This document shows, piece after piece, positions 8,713 through 16,811 of a stretch of 64,000 nucleotides of DNA (its first letter is position 1; each line of letters begins with the position of its first letter). The DNA lies in contig NZ_CP050177.1 of assembly GCF_011694815.1 (NCBI RefSeq), forward strand, positions 2,965,001 to 3,029,000, written 5' to 3'. The translations under genes and the position numbers were made by a program. Source of the DNA: Streptomyces liangshanensis (GTDB taxonomy: Bacteria; Actinomycetota; Actinomycetes; Streptomycetales; Streptomycetaceae). The notes under the pieces are model-generated. The model had not been told where the DNA came from, made no database searches, and was given only the letters and a program-made list of their open reading frames with translations.

Positions 8713-9981
8713 CTAGGCGGGCAGGCCCGGGGCCGGGTAGGTGGACATCAGGGTGGCGACCTCGGTGCGGATCGTCGTCAGGGTGGGCTCGTCGCCCTCG
8801 GCCGCCGCCCTCACGGCGCGGTCGATCCAGTCGGCGACCGTCGCCATGTGGGCGGTGGTCAGGCCCCGGGAGGTCAGGGACGGGGTGCCGACGCGGATCC
8901 CGGACGGGTCGAAGGGCTTCCTCGTGTCGTACGGGACGGTGTTGTAGTTCACGACGATCCCCGCGCGGTCGAGGGCCTTCGCGGCGATCTTGCCGGGGAC
9001 CTCCTTGGGCGTGAGGTCGATCAGGACCAGATGGTTGTCCGTGCCGCCCGACACGAGGTCGAAGCCGCGGGCGAGCAGTTCGTCCGCGAGGGCCCTGGCG
9101 TTGGCGACGACGGCGTGCGCGTACTCGCGGAAGGAGGGGCGCGCCGCCTCGTGGAGGGCGACCGCGATGCCGGCCGTGGTCTGGTTGTGGGGGCCGCCCT
9201 GGAGGCCGGGGAAGACCGCCTTGTCGAGGGCCTTGGCGTGCTCCTCCCGGGACAGGAGCATCGCCCCGCGCGGGCCGCGCAGGGTCTTGTGGGTGGTGGT
9301 GGAGATGACGTCGGCGTACGGCACCGGCGAGGGGTGGGCGCCGCCCGCGATCAGGCCGGCGATGTGGGAGACGTCGGCGACGAGCAGCGCGCCGGACTCC
9401 TGGGCGATCTCGCCGAAGGCGGCGAAGTCGATGGTGCGGGGCAGGGCCGTACCGCCGCAGAAGATCAGCTTGGGGCGCTCCTTGAGGGCCAGCTCACGGA
9501 CCGCGTCGAAGTCGATCAGGCCGGTGTCCTGGCGCACGCCGTACTGGACCCCCCGGAACCACCGGCCGGTGGCCGACACGCTCCAGCCGTGGGTCAGGTG
9601 GCCGCCCATCGGGAGGGCCATGCCCATGATCGTGTCGCCCGGCTCGGCGAAGGCGAGGTAGACCGCGAGGTTGGCGGGCGAGCCCGAGTAGGGCTGGACG
9701 TTGGCGTGCTCGACGCCGAAGAGCGCCTTGGCGCGGTCGACGGCGAGCCGCTCGACCTGGTCGATGACCTGCTGGCCCTCGTAGTAGCGGCGGCCGGGGT
9801 AGCCCTCGCTGTACTTGTTCTGGAGGACCGTGCCCGAGGCCTCCAGGACGGCGGACGAGACGTAGTTCTCGCTGGGGATCATGCGCAGGGTCTCGGCCTG
9901 CAACCGCTCCTCGGCGCCGACGAGGGCGGCCAGGTCGGGGTCGGTGGCCGACAGTGCGGGATGGCGGGGTGCGGGTGTCAT
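8713..9981 (-). CDS. glyA: Serine hydroxymethyltransferase
   Basis: This PLP enzyme interconverts serine plus tetrahydrofolate with glycine plus 5,10-methylene-tetrahydrofolate, feeding one-carbon units to purines, thymidylate and methionine. The PLP lysine is K232 in STTTHKTLRG, the diagnostic family motif; SENYVS and YYEGQQ are also present near the N terminus. The 422 residues match the usual length. The start ATG at 9981 has GGAGG eight bases upstream. It runs convergent to the hydrolase and divergent from rocD. No glycine riboswitch was recognised in the 295-bp upstream region. Together with folD, purN and purH it gives the window a one-carbon/purine flavour. Confidence 0.96.
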   Translation of the reverse strand: MTPAPRHPALSATDPDLAALVGAEERLQAETLRMIPSENYVSSAVLEASGTVLQNKYSEGYPGRRYYEGQQVIDQVERLAVDRAKALFGVEHANVQPYSGSPANLAVYLAFAEPGDTIMGMALPMGGHLTHGWSVSATGRWFRGVQYGVRQDTGLIDFDAVRELALKERPKLIFCGGTALPRTIDFAAFGEIAQESGALLVADVSHIAGLIAGGAHPSPVPYADVISTTTHKTLRGPRGAMLLSREEHAKALDKAVFPGLQGGPHNQTTAGIAVALHEAARPSFREYAHAVVANARALADELLARGFDLVSGGTDNHLVLIDLTPKEVPGKIAAKALDRAGIVVNYNTVPYDTRKPFDPSGIRVGTPSLTSRGLTTAHMATVADWIDRAVRAAAEGDEPTLTTIRTEVATLMSTYPAPGLPA

Positions 9982-10221
9982 GGCGTCCTCCGGGGCGATC
10001 CGCTGCTGGGTCGTTGTCCCGGGGCGCCCAGGCGGACGGCACCTCGTACGTGTCGCACCGCACGGCTCCCCCGCGGTCGTTTCCGCGTTCGCCAGTCGCC
10101 GTACGGTACGGCCAGCCTAGAGGCTTTCCGGCGAGGGCACGCCGAGACGGACGTTTCGAGGCCCTGGTGTCGAGTGACGGGAGAAACTGGGGGTTGTCCC
10201 TGCCTGCGCCGGACAGCTTGT

Positions 10222-10265
10222 CCCGGACGACCTTCCCGGACGACCGGACCCGCTGTCCCGGACGA
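10222..10265 (+). repeat. Three CCCGGACGA repeats in the rocD leader
   Basis: The 9-mer CCCGGACGA occurs at 10222, 10235 and 10257, just upstream of the rocD start at 10277. It might be a regulator-binding cluster or an untranslated-region element; no known operator was recognised. Confidence 0.35.
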
Positions 10266-10276
10266 ACGGAGTACCC

Positions 10277-11482
10277 GTGTCGACAACGGAGAACGCCATC
10301 GCCTCGGCCGAGGCCCACAGCGCGCACAACTACCACCCGCTCCCCGTCGTCGTCGCGTCGGCGGACGGCGCGTGGATGACCGACGTCGAGGGGCGGCGCT
10401 TCCTCGACATGCTCGCCGGGTACTCGGCGCTCAACTTCGGTCACGGCAACAGACGGCTCATCGACGCGGCGAAGGCGCAGCTGGAGCGGGTGACGCTCAC
10501 GTCGCGGGCGTTCCACCACGACCGGTTCGCCGCGTTCTGCGCCCGGCTCGCGGAGCTGTGCGGCATGGAGATGGTGCTGCCCATGAACACGGGCGCGGAG
10601 GCGGTGGAGACAGCCGTCAAGACGGCCAGGAAGTGGGGGTACCAGGTCAAGGGGGTACCGGACGGCCGCGCGAAGATCATCGTCGCGGGCAACAACTTCC
10701 ACGGCCGGACGACGACGATCATCAGCTTCTCCACGGACACCGAGGCGCGCGCGGACTTCGGTCCGTACACGCCGGGCTTCGAGATCGTCCCGTACGGCGA
10801 TCTCACCACGCTGGAGGCCGCGATCACGCACAACACCGTGGCGGTGATGCTGGAGCCCATCCAGGGCGAGGCGGGGGTGCTGGTGCCGCCGCCGGGCTAT
10901 CTCGCGGGGGTACGGGAGCTGACGCGCGAGCGGAACGTGCTGTTCGTCGCGGACGAGATCCAGTCGGGCCTGGGCAGGACCGGGAAGACCTTCGCGTGCG
11001 AGCACGAGGGGGTGGTCCCGGACATGTACGTGCTGGGCAAGGCGCTGGGCGGCGGGGTGGTGCCGGTGTCGGCGGTGGTGTCCTCGGCGGAGGTCCTGGG
11101 GGTGTTCCGGCCCGGTGAGCACGGTTCGACGTTCGGCGGCAATCCGCTGGCGTGCGCGGTGGCGCTGGAGGTCGTGGCGATGCTGGAGAGCGGGGAGTTC
11201 CAGCGGCGGGCGGCGGAGCTGGGCGACCATCTGCACCGGGAGCTGGGGCTGTTGGTGGGCGCCGGGGGTGTGGAGGCCGTGCGCGGGCGGGGGTTGTGGG
11301 CCGGGGTGGACATCGCGCCGTCGAAGGGCACGGGGCGGGAGATCTCGGAGCGGCTGATGGAGCGGGGGGTGCTGGTGAAGGACACGCACGGCTCGACGAT
11401 CCGGCTGGCGCCGCCGCTGGTGATCAGCAAGGAGGACCTGGACTGGGGGCTCGACCAGCTCAGGGCCGTACTCGCCGAATAG
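10277..11482 (+). CDS. rocD: Ornithine--oxo-acid transaminase
   Basis: This class III PLP aminotransferase moves the delta-amino group of ornithine to 2-oxoglutarate, giving glutamate semialdehyde in arginine/ornithine catabolism. The PLP lysine is K255 (YVLGKALGGG), the cofactor Asp lies in FVADEIQSGLGRTG, and FHGRTTT near 141 is typical of ornithine aminotransferases; LNFGHGNRR is also typical. The length of 401 residues is normal. The start GTG has GGAG eight bases upstream. The gene stands alone, divergent from glyA. Acetylornithine aminotransferase is the main alternative but lacks some of these features and usually sits in an arg operon. Confidence 0.92.
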   Translation: MSTTENAIASAEAHSAHNYHPLPVVVASADGAWMTDVEGRRFLDMLAGYSALNFGHGNRRLIDAAKAQLERVTLTSRAFHHDRFAAFCARLAELCGMEMVLPMNTGAEAVETAVKTARKWGYQVKGVPDGRAKIIVAGNNFHGRTTTIISFSTDTEARADFGPYTPGFEIVPYGDLTTLEAAITHNTVAVMLEPIQGEAGVLVPPPGYLAGVRELTRERNVLFVADEIQSGLGRTGKTFACEHEGVVPDMYVLGKALGGGVVPVSAVVSSAEVLGVFRPGEHGSTFGGNPLACAVALEVVAMLESGEFQRRAAELGDHLHRELGLLVGAGGVEAVRGRGLWAGVDIAPSKGTGREISERLMERGVLVKDTHGSTIRLAPPLVISKEDLDWGLDQLRAVLAE

Positions 11483-11520
11483 GCGCCGCGTCGTCCCGGT
11501 GGGGGCGGTGCGGCGGGCTC

Positions 11521-12702
11521 TCAGAGGATGACGTGGGGCAGGAAGCGGGCGTACTCGTCGGTGACCGGGCCCGACGACTCGCGGATGCCGAGTCCCGCCG
11601 CCTCGTTCTCCACGACCCACGCGCCCAGCACCACCCGGTTGCCGTCGAAGTCGGGCAGGGGCGCCAACTCCTGGTAGCAGGACGGCTCGTCGGGCGTGGC
11701 GGGCGGGCCGCCCGGTTCGTGGAGAGTGACGCCCGCGCCCTCGCGGCCGAGCAGCGGCTTGGCCACGTAGCCGCCCCGGTCGGCGAGTTCGCGGGGGCCG
11801 TCGAGATAGGCGGCCAGCAGGTTGGGGTGGCCCGGGTACAGCTCCCAGAGGACGGCGAGCAGCGCCTTGTTGGACAACAGCATCTTCCAGGCCGGCTCGA
11901 TCCAGCAGGTCGTCCCGGTGCCGCCCCCGTTGTCGAGGGTGTCCAGGACGTGCGGGCCGAACCGGTCGGTGGTCAGCCACTCCCACGGGTAGAGCTTGAA
12001 GCAGCTGCGGACGAACCGCAGCCGCTCGTCCACGAAGCGGCCCGACAGGTGGTCCCAGCCGAGCCGTTCGACGGACAGCGCGTCGGTGGCGAGGCCGGCC
12101 TGCGCGGCGGTCTCGCGCAGGTACGCGACCGTCATCAGGTCCTCGCCCAGCTCGTCCCCGTCGGAGTGGACGAAGTGCACGGGGCCGGGCGGCAGAAGGG
12201 GGGCCTGGTGGCGCCAGGCGTCCACGAGCCGTTCGTGGAGGGAGTTCCACTGGTCGGCGCCGGGGAAGCGCTCCTCCATCCAGAACCACTGGGCACTGGC
12301 GGCCTCGACCAGCGAGGTGGGCGTGTCGGCGTTGTACTCCAGCATCTTGGCCGGGCCCGTACCGTCGTAGCGCAGGTCGAACCGGCCGTAGACGGTGGGC
12401 AGTTCGGCGCGGCGGCGCCACGACTCGGCGATCAGCGACGCGAGTCGCGGATCGGTGATGCCGAGGTCGGCGAACCGTTTGTGCTCCACGATGTACGCGG
12501 CGGCGGCCAGGCACATCGTGTGCAGCTCCTCGACGACCTCCTCCAGCGCCTCGACCTCGGGCAGCGTGAAGCTGTAGTAGGCGCTCTCGTCCCAGTACGG
12601 GCGCAGGGAGCCGTCGGGGTGGCGGGTCAGCGGATAGATGACGCCCTGTTCCTCGACGGTCTGCTGCCAGCCGGGGCGGGGCGTGATGGTGTGACGTTTC
12701 AT
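11521..12702 (-). CDS. Glutathionylspermidine synthase family ATP-grasp protein (YgiC/YjfC-like)
   Basis: The protein of 393 residues matches the synthetase domain of the glutathionylspermidine synthase family (GSP_synth, ATP-grasp fold). Recognisable pieces are YGRFDLRYDG, MLEYNADTPTS (metal/ATP region), KLYPWEW and the lysine-containing YVAKPLLGREGAGV. It lacks the N-terminal amidase domain of the E. coli bifunctional enzyme, like YgiC and YjfC, whose substrates are unknown. Actinomycetes lack glutathione, so glutathionylspermidine synthesis itself is unlikely. A small lipoprotein gene ends 27 bp upstream on the same strand, an arrangement like ygiB-ygiC. The start is the first Met before KRHTITPRPGW, a common beginning in this family. 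Confidence 0.88.
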   Translation of the reverse strand: MKRHTITPRPGWQQTVEEQGVIYPLTRHPDGSLRPYWDESAYYSFTLPEVEALEEVVEELHTMCLAAAAYIVEHKRFADLGITDPRLASLIAESWRRRAELPTVYGRFDLRYDGTGPAKMLEYNADTPTSLVEAASAQWFWMEERFPGADQWNSLHERLVDAWRHQAPLLPPGPVHFVHSDGDELGEDLMTVAYLRETAAQAGLATDALSVERLGWDHLSGRFVDERLRFVRSCFKLYPWEWLTTDRFGPHVLDTLDNGGGTGTTCWIEPAWKMLLSNKALLAVLWELYPGHPNLLAAYLDGPRELADRGGYVAKPLLGREGAGVTLHEPGGPPATPDEPSCYQELAPLPDFDGNRVVLGAWVVENEAAGLGIRESSGPVTDEYARFLPHVIL

Positions 12703-12729
12703 CGGCGGGTCTCCGGCCGGTCCGCCGCG

Positions 12730-13011
12730 TCAGCCACCGCTGGAGCCGGAGTGCCCGAAGCCGCCCCGGTCGACCGCCGACTTGTCGAAGCTGCCGCCCT
12801 TGGCCTTGCCGTTCTTCAGGGAGCCGCCGTAGTAGTACGCGCCGCGGCCGTTGTCGTCGTCGCACTCGTACTTCGGCAGCTTCTCGTGGGTCACCCGGTC
12901 CACGCACCGCTTGTCGGGGTCGGATCCGCACGCGGTGAGCGTCAGCGCCAGCATTCCCATGCCGCCGAGCACCACTCCGCTCGACCTCAGTCTCCGTTGC
13001 CGCGCGGTCAT
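12730..13011 (-). CDS. Small lipoprotein, possible YgiB (DUF1190)-like partner
   Basis: This is a 93-residue exported lipoprotein. Its N terminus is basic (MTARQRRLRSS), followed by a hydrophobic segment and a lipobox LTACGS near residue 26. Cysteines and acidic residues (CDDDNGRGAYYYGG) follow, and it ends SAVDRGGFGHSGSSGG. The RGGFG near the end recalls the TVTRGGFG found near the C terminus of E. coli YgiB, and the gene sits directly upstream of a YgiC-like gene, as in ygiBC. The start at 13011 is favoured by GGAGG upstream; a longer frame to 13074 has no export signal at its start. The YgiB link is an inference from a short motif and context. Confidence 0.7.
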   Translation of the reverse strand: MTARQRRLRSSGVVLGGMGMLALTLTACGSDPDKRCVDRVTHEKLPKYECDDDNGRGAYYYGGSLKNGKAKGGSFDKSAVDRGGFGHSGSSGG

Positions 13012-13128
13012 GCGCCGTCCTCCCCCTCGGATACGGAAACGGCCCCGCGCGCGGCCCCGGATCCGGGGCCGCACACAGGTCCGTCCGTACGAACAATCGA
13101 CCGAACCGGCGCCCAGCCTAGCCCTGTC

Positions 13129-13539
13129 CTAGGAAGAGGCCCCGGAGGCCTCGTCCGCGAACCCGCCGTACGGGCGGGTGATGCACTCCAGGGCGTGGCC
13201 GGCCGGGTCGAGGAAGTAGACGCCGCGACCGCCGTCGTTGTGGTTGATCTCGCCGGGGCGCGCGCGGTGCGGATCGGCGTAGTAGGTGAGCCCTTCGGCC
13301 TGGATACGGGCGAAGACGGCGTCGAACTCCTCTTCGCTCACCAGGAACGCGTAGTGCTGCATGACGATCGACTCCGCGGGGATCGTCGCGAAGTCGAGGG
13401 TGACGCCGTTGCTCAGGTCGACGGGGATGAACGGGCCCCATTCGGTGCCCATTTCGAGTCCCATGACGCGACAGAAGAAGGTCGCGGATTCCCGGTTGTC
13501 ACGGGAGTGGACGATGGTGTGATTCAACTGGACCGACAC
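13129..13539 (-). CDS. VOC (glyoxalase/bleomycin resistance) superfamily protein
   Basis: This is a 136-residue single-copy VOC fold. It starts VQLNHTIVHSRD, with the first metal-ligand-type His, and ends GVYFLDPAGHALECITRPYGG, with the typical DPxGHxxE motif providing the final Glu ligand; HYAFLVSEEEFD holds a middle His. Such proteins bind a divalent metal and either catalyse isomerisation or ring cleavage or sequester a compound. The substrate cannot be read from sequence. The gene is monocistronic: the nearest same-strand gene upstream, the MocR-like regulator, ends 200 bp away. Confidence 0.85.
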   Translation of the reverse strand: MSVQLNHTIVHSRDNRESATFFCRVMGLEMGTEWGPFIPVDLSNGVTLDFATIPAESIVMQHYAFLVSEEEFDAVFARIQAEGLTYYADPHRARPGEINHNDGGRGVYFLDPAGHALECITRPYGGFADEASGASS

Positions 13540-13664
13540 AGTGGATTGCCTCCGTAAGGCAACTCACGGGCTACCTCCATGCCTCACCCGGACGGTGACC
13601 GACACGCGATGCCGTACGGAAGATCCTAGACGCGCCCGCGCCTGCTGTCAGCGCGCTTTCGCGA

Positions 13665-13755
13665 CACCGGTGGTCAGGGCAGCGGTGGTTGGCGGCAGCG
13701 GTGGTCAGGGCAGCGCGCCGTGCGTTAGCGACCGCGCCGGTCAGGGCAGCGCGCG
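13665..13755. repeat. Imperfect repeats of GGTCAGGGCAGCG at the 3' end of the MocR gene
   Basis: GGTCAGGGCAGCG or a close form occurs three times, the last copy containing the stop codon of the MocR-like gene (TCA at 13741-13743). As at trpS, the terminal codons and stop are duplicated downstream, suggesting slippage. Confidence 0.55.
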
Positions 13756-15219
13756 GCACAGCGCTTCCAGCGCGCCCGCCCACGCGCTGACCGACGGGGT
13801 CCCGTACCCGACGACCAGCGCGTCCGGTCCCGGGGGCGCCGACTCGTGGCGGAAGCGCGCCAGGCCGCTGACCGCGAGCCCCTGCCGGGCCGCCGACTCG
13901 ACCACGGACCGTTCGGTGCCCGGGGGGAGTTCGACCAGGGCGTGCAGCCCCGCCGCGATGCCGGTCACGCGGATGTCGGGTCGCCCGGCGAGCGCCTCGA
14001 CGAGCTGGTCGCGGCGGCGCCGGTAGCGCAGCCGCATGGAGCGGACATGACGGTCGTACGCGCCCGAGGCGACGAACTCCGCGAGCGTCAGCTGCTCCAG
14101 CGCGCTCGACGCCCAGTCGCTCTCCCCCTTCGCCGCCGTCACCTCCGCGACCAGCCCCTCGGGCAGCACCATCCAGCCCAGCCGCAGCCCGGGCGCGAGG
14201 GACTTGCTCGCGGTCCCGAGGTACACCACGCGCTCCGGGTCGAGCCCTTGAACGGCACCGACCGGCTGGCGGTCGTACCGGAACTCCCCGTCGTAGTCGT
14301 CCTCCAGGACCAGCCCGTCGCTCACGCGCGCCCAGTCGACGGCGGCGGCGCGCCGGTCGGGGTGGAGCGCGACACCCAGGGGGAACTGGTGCGCCGGCGT
14401 CAGCAGCACCGCCCCGGCGCCCGGTACGTCCGGCAGCTCCTGGGTGCGGGTGCCGTACCCGTCCACGGACAGCGCGGGCGTGCGGATGCCCGCGTCCGCC
14501 AGCAGCTTCCGGTGCTCGCCGAGCCCGTACGCCTCGACGGCCACCGCGCGTGTCCCGCGCGCCCTGAGGACCGTGCCCAGCAGGGCCAGGCCGTGGACGA
14601 AGCCCGAGCAGATCACGATGCGCTCGGGGGCCGCGTACACCCCGCGCGCCCGGGCCAGGTAGTCGGCGAGGACGGCGCGCAGCTCGGGGCGGCCGCCCGG
14701 ATCGCCGTACCCGAACGCCTCCTGGGGCGCGTCGGTCAGCGCGCGGCGGGCGGCCGCGAGCCACTGGGCGCGGGGGAATCCGGCGAGGTCGGAGGCGCCG
14801 GGCAGGAGGCTGTACGTGGCCCTGCGGCGGGTGGGCCTGGTCCGGGGCGGGGCGGGCGCGGGGGTGCGGGGTGTCGCGCGCCGGGCGACGCGGGTGCCCG
14901 AGCCCTGCTGGGCGGTGAGCCAGCCCTCGGCGACCAGTTCGCCGTAGGCGTCGGCGACCGTGTTGCGGGCGATGCCGAGGTCGGCGGCGAGGGAGCGGGA
15001 CGAGGGCAGCCGGGCGCCGGGGGCGAGCCTGCCGGTGCGGACGGCCTCGCGCAGGGCGTCCATGAGGCCGGTGCGCAGGTGGGGGCCGCGCAGCTCCAGG
15101 TGCAGGTCGGTGCCGAGGACGGTGTGGTGGTCGGACGCGCGGCGCGCCTCGCGGGAGCCCTCGCCGGAGCCCTCGCCGGGCTGCTCGCCGGGCGCCGTAT
15201 TGGCCCAGGAATCCGTCAT
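13741..15219 (-). CDS. MocR-family transcriptional regulator (GntR-aminotransferase fusion)
   Basis: This is a 492-residue regulator with an N-terminal winged-helix GntR domain (about 40-112, including LPSSRSLAADLGIARNTV) fused to a class I aminotransferase domain that binds PLP. The Schiff-base lysine is K339 in LGTASKSLAPGLRLGW; LEDDYDGEFRYD holds the PLP-contact Asp. MocR proteins often control vitamin B6 salvage or amine metabolism and usually act on the adjacent divergent operon. Here that is an AhpD-like protein and a PEP mutase-family enzyme, with only 47 bp between the two starts, so the shared intergenic segment should hold both promoters and the operator. Its effector is unknown. 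The N-terminal 40 residues are rich in Gly and Glu and likely disordered. Confidence 0.93.
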   Translation of the reverse strand: MTDSWANTAPGEQPGEGSGEGSREARRASDHHTVLGTDLHLELRGPHLRTGLMDALREAVRTGRLAPGARLPSSRSLAADLGIARNTVADAYGELVAEGWLTAQQGSGTRVARRATPRTPAPAPPRTRPTRRRATYSLLPGASDLAGFPRAQWLAAARRALTDAPQEAFGYGDPGGRPELRAVLADYLARARGVYAAPERIVICSGFVHGLALLGTVLRARGTRAVAVEAYGLGEHRKLLADAGIRTPALSVDGYGTRTQELPDVPGAGAVLLTPAHQFPLGVALHPDRRAAAVDWARVSDGLVLEDDYDGEFRYDRQPVGAVQGLDPERVVYLGTASKSLAPGLRLGWMVLPEGLVAEVTAAKGESDWASSALEQLTLAEFVASGAYDRHVRSMRLRYRRRRDQLVEALAGRPDIRVTGIAAGLHALVELPPGTERSVVESAARQGLAVSGLARFRHESAPPGPDALVVGYGTPSVSAWAGALEALCRALP

Positions 15220-15266
15220 GGAAGTGGACCATACGCCTGTGCCACCGCCTCCTTATCGTCGACAGC

Positions 15267-15803
15267 ATGACAAGCACGGACACCACCGGAACAGAAGCGG
15301 TCGCGACGACCGACCACGCCCACACGTACGCCCCCGAGCACACCCCCCGCCTGGCCATGGCGACGTTCGCGCCCGAGGTCTACAAGGCGATGGTCCGCCT
15401 GGACGCGGCGGCCAGGAAGGGCGTCGAGCCGACGCTGCTCGAACTGGTCAAGATCAGGGCGTCGCAGATCAACCACTGCGCGTTCTGCCTGGACATGCAC
15501 TCCAAGGACGCGCTGGCGGCCGGCGAGTCGGTCGAGCGGATCATCCAGCTGAGCGCGTGGGAGGAGTCGCGGCACTTCTACACGCCGAAGGAGATCGCGG
15601 CGATCGAACTGACCGAGGCCATCACCGTCCTGACGGACGGCTTCGTGCCGGACGCGGTGTACGAGCGGGCCGCCGCGCAGTTCGACGAGACCGAACTGGC
15701 CCACCTGATCGCGGCGATCACCGTGATCAACGGCTGGAACCGCTTCTCCGTGGCGACCCGGGCCGTCCCGGGCCACTACACGCCGGGCTCGCTCAAGCAC
15801 TGA
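15267..15803 (+). CDS. Carboxymuconolactone decarboxylase family (AhpD-like) protein
   Basis: This 178-residue protein has the AhpD/CMD helical fold. The redox-active motif C71-AF-C74 with nearby His78 (NHCAFCLDMH) is complete, which points to alkylhydroperoxidase-like thiol chemistry over decarboxylation. A second diagnostic segment, WEESRHFYTPKE, follows. It is the first gene of a probable two-gene unit with the PEP mutase-family gene (96 bp apart), divergent from the MocR-like regulator. This trio is common in Streptomyces, from memory. Confidence 0.9.
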   Translation: MTSTDTTGTEAVATTDHAHTYAPEHTPRLAMATFAPEVYKAMVRLDAAARKGVEPTLLELVKIRASQINHCAFCLDMHSKDALAAGESVERIIQLSAWEESRHFYTPKEIAAIELTEAITVLTDGFVPDAVYERAAAQFDETELAHLIAAITVINGWNRFSVATRAVPGHYTPGSLKH

Positions 15804-15899
15804 GCCGGGCGGGGCGGGTCGTCCCCCTCCCGCGAGCTCTACGTCCACCTCCCCCTCGCCCTCCACCTCCCCCTCCGACTCAACGGGATACGAGAACCG

Positions 15900-16613
15900 A
15901 TGACAGCCTCGGCCTTCCGCGCCCTCCACCACGACCGCCCCGCCGGTGACCCGCTCGTCCTGCCGGGCCCCTGGGACGCCGCCAGCGCCCGGGCGTTCGT
16001 GGACGCGGGCTTCCCGGCGCTCGCCGTGCCGAGCGCGGGGGTCGCCGCCTCGCTCGGGTACGAGGACGGCGCGACCCCGGCGGACGAGATGTTCGCGGCG
16101 ATCGCCCGGATCACGCGCGCCGTCGCCGTCCCCGTCTCGGCGGACATCGAGGACGGGTACGGCCTCGCGCCCGGGGAGTTGGTGGCCCGGCTCCTGGACG
16201 CCGGGGCGGTGGGCTGCAACCTGGAGGACTCGTCGGGCGGTGTCCTCCAGGACGCGCGGCGGCACGCGGACCGGCTGGCGGAGGTACGGGCGGCGGCCGG
16301 CGGCCGGTTGTTCGTCAACGCGCGCGTCGACACGTTCCTCCACGGCGCCGGCGACCCGGCGGAGGCGGTGGCGCGGGCCCGGCTGTACGTGGCGGCGGGC
16401 GCGGACTGCATCTACCCGATCGCCGCGCCGGCCACGGCACTCGCCGCCGTCCGCGCCGGGGTCGAGGGACCGGTCAACGCCCTCGCGACGCCGGACGGCC
16501 CCGCCGTCGCCGAGTGCGGCCGGCTCGGCGCGACCCGCGTGACGTTCGGCCCGGCGCTCCAGCGCCGGGCGACGGCGGCGGCGCGGGAGATCGCCGGGCG
16601 GCTGCGCGGCTGA
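15900..16613 (+). CDS. Isocitrate lyase/PEP mutase family enzyme
   Basis: This is a 237-residue TIM-barrel enzyme of the ICL/PEP mutase superfamily. Magnesium and substrate residues are visible in VSADIEDGYG (with the D-x-E-x-GYG pattern) and CNLEDS, and NARVDTFL follows. The catalytic Cys motif of true isocitrate lyases (KxCGH) is absent and the protein is much shorter, so it is not a glyoxylate-shunt enzyme. Candidates are C-C bond lyases or hydrolases acting on oxaloacetate-, phosphonopyruvate- or methylisocitrate-like acids. The context beside an AhpD-like protein and a MocR regulator suggests a small inducible catabolic or detoxifying unit. Confidence 0.88.
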   Translation: MTASAFRALHHDRPAGDPLVLPGPWDAASARAFVDAGFPALAVPSAGVAASLGYEDGATPADEMFAAIARITRAVAVPVSADIEDGYGLAPGELVARLLDAGAVGCNLEDSSGGVLQDARRHADRLAEVRAAAGGRLFVNARVDTFLHGAGDPAEAVARARLYVAAGADCIYPIAAPATALAAVRAGVEGPVNALATPDGPAVAECGRLGATRVTFGPALQRRATAAAREIAGRLRG

Positions 16614-16627
16614 CGACGGCGGGCGTA

Positions 16628-16660
16628 CCGGCGCCGGAGGACGGGGGTCCCCGGCGCCGG
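16628..16660 (+). terminator. Possible terminator after the PEP mutase-family gene
   Basis: Two CCGGCGCCGG blocks (16628-16637 and 16651-16660) can pair across a 13-base loop shortly after the stop at 16613. Each block is itself palindromic, so other folds are possible. Confidence 0.45.
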
Positions 16661-16811
16661 AAGCGCTCCGGACCGCGTCAACTCCCGCCGCGTTGTGACC
16701 GGAAGGCTGCGGCGCGTTTTGTCGTGCGTGCGCAAGGTCGTGTTCATCGGGCGGTCGCGGAGGCGGACGAGGGTTCGCGTGCTTGACGAAAGACCCCCGA
16801 AAGGAACAACG

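Noticed and set aside
9982..10276. Glycine riboswitch upstream of glyA
   Set aside because: No conserved glycine aptamer blocks were recognised in the 295-bp region; only simple repeats near the rocD start.
9494..13096. A 1200-codon leftward frame over glyA/rocD/GSP synthase
   Set aside because: It crosses several well-supported genes in other frames and has no recognisable domain.
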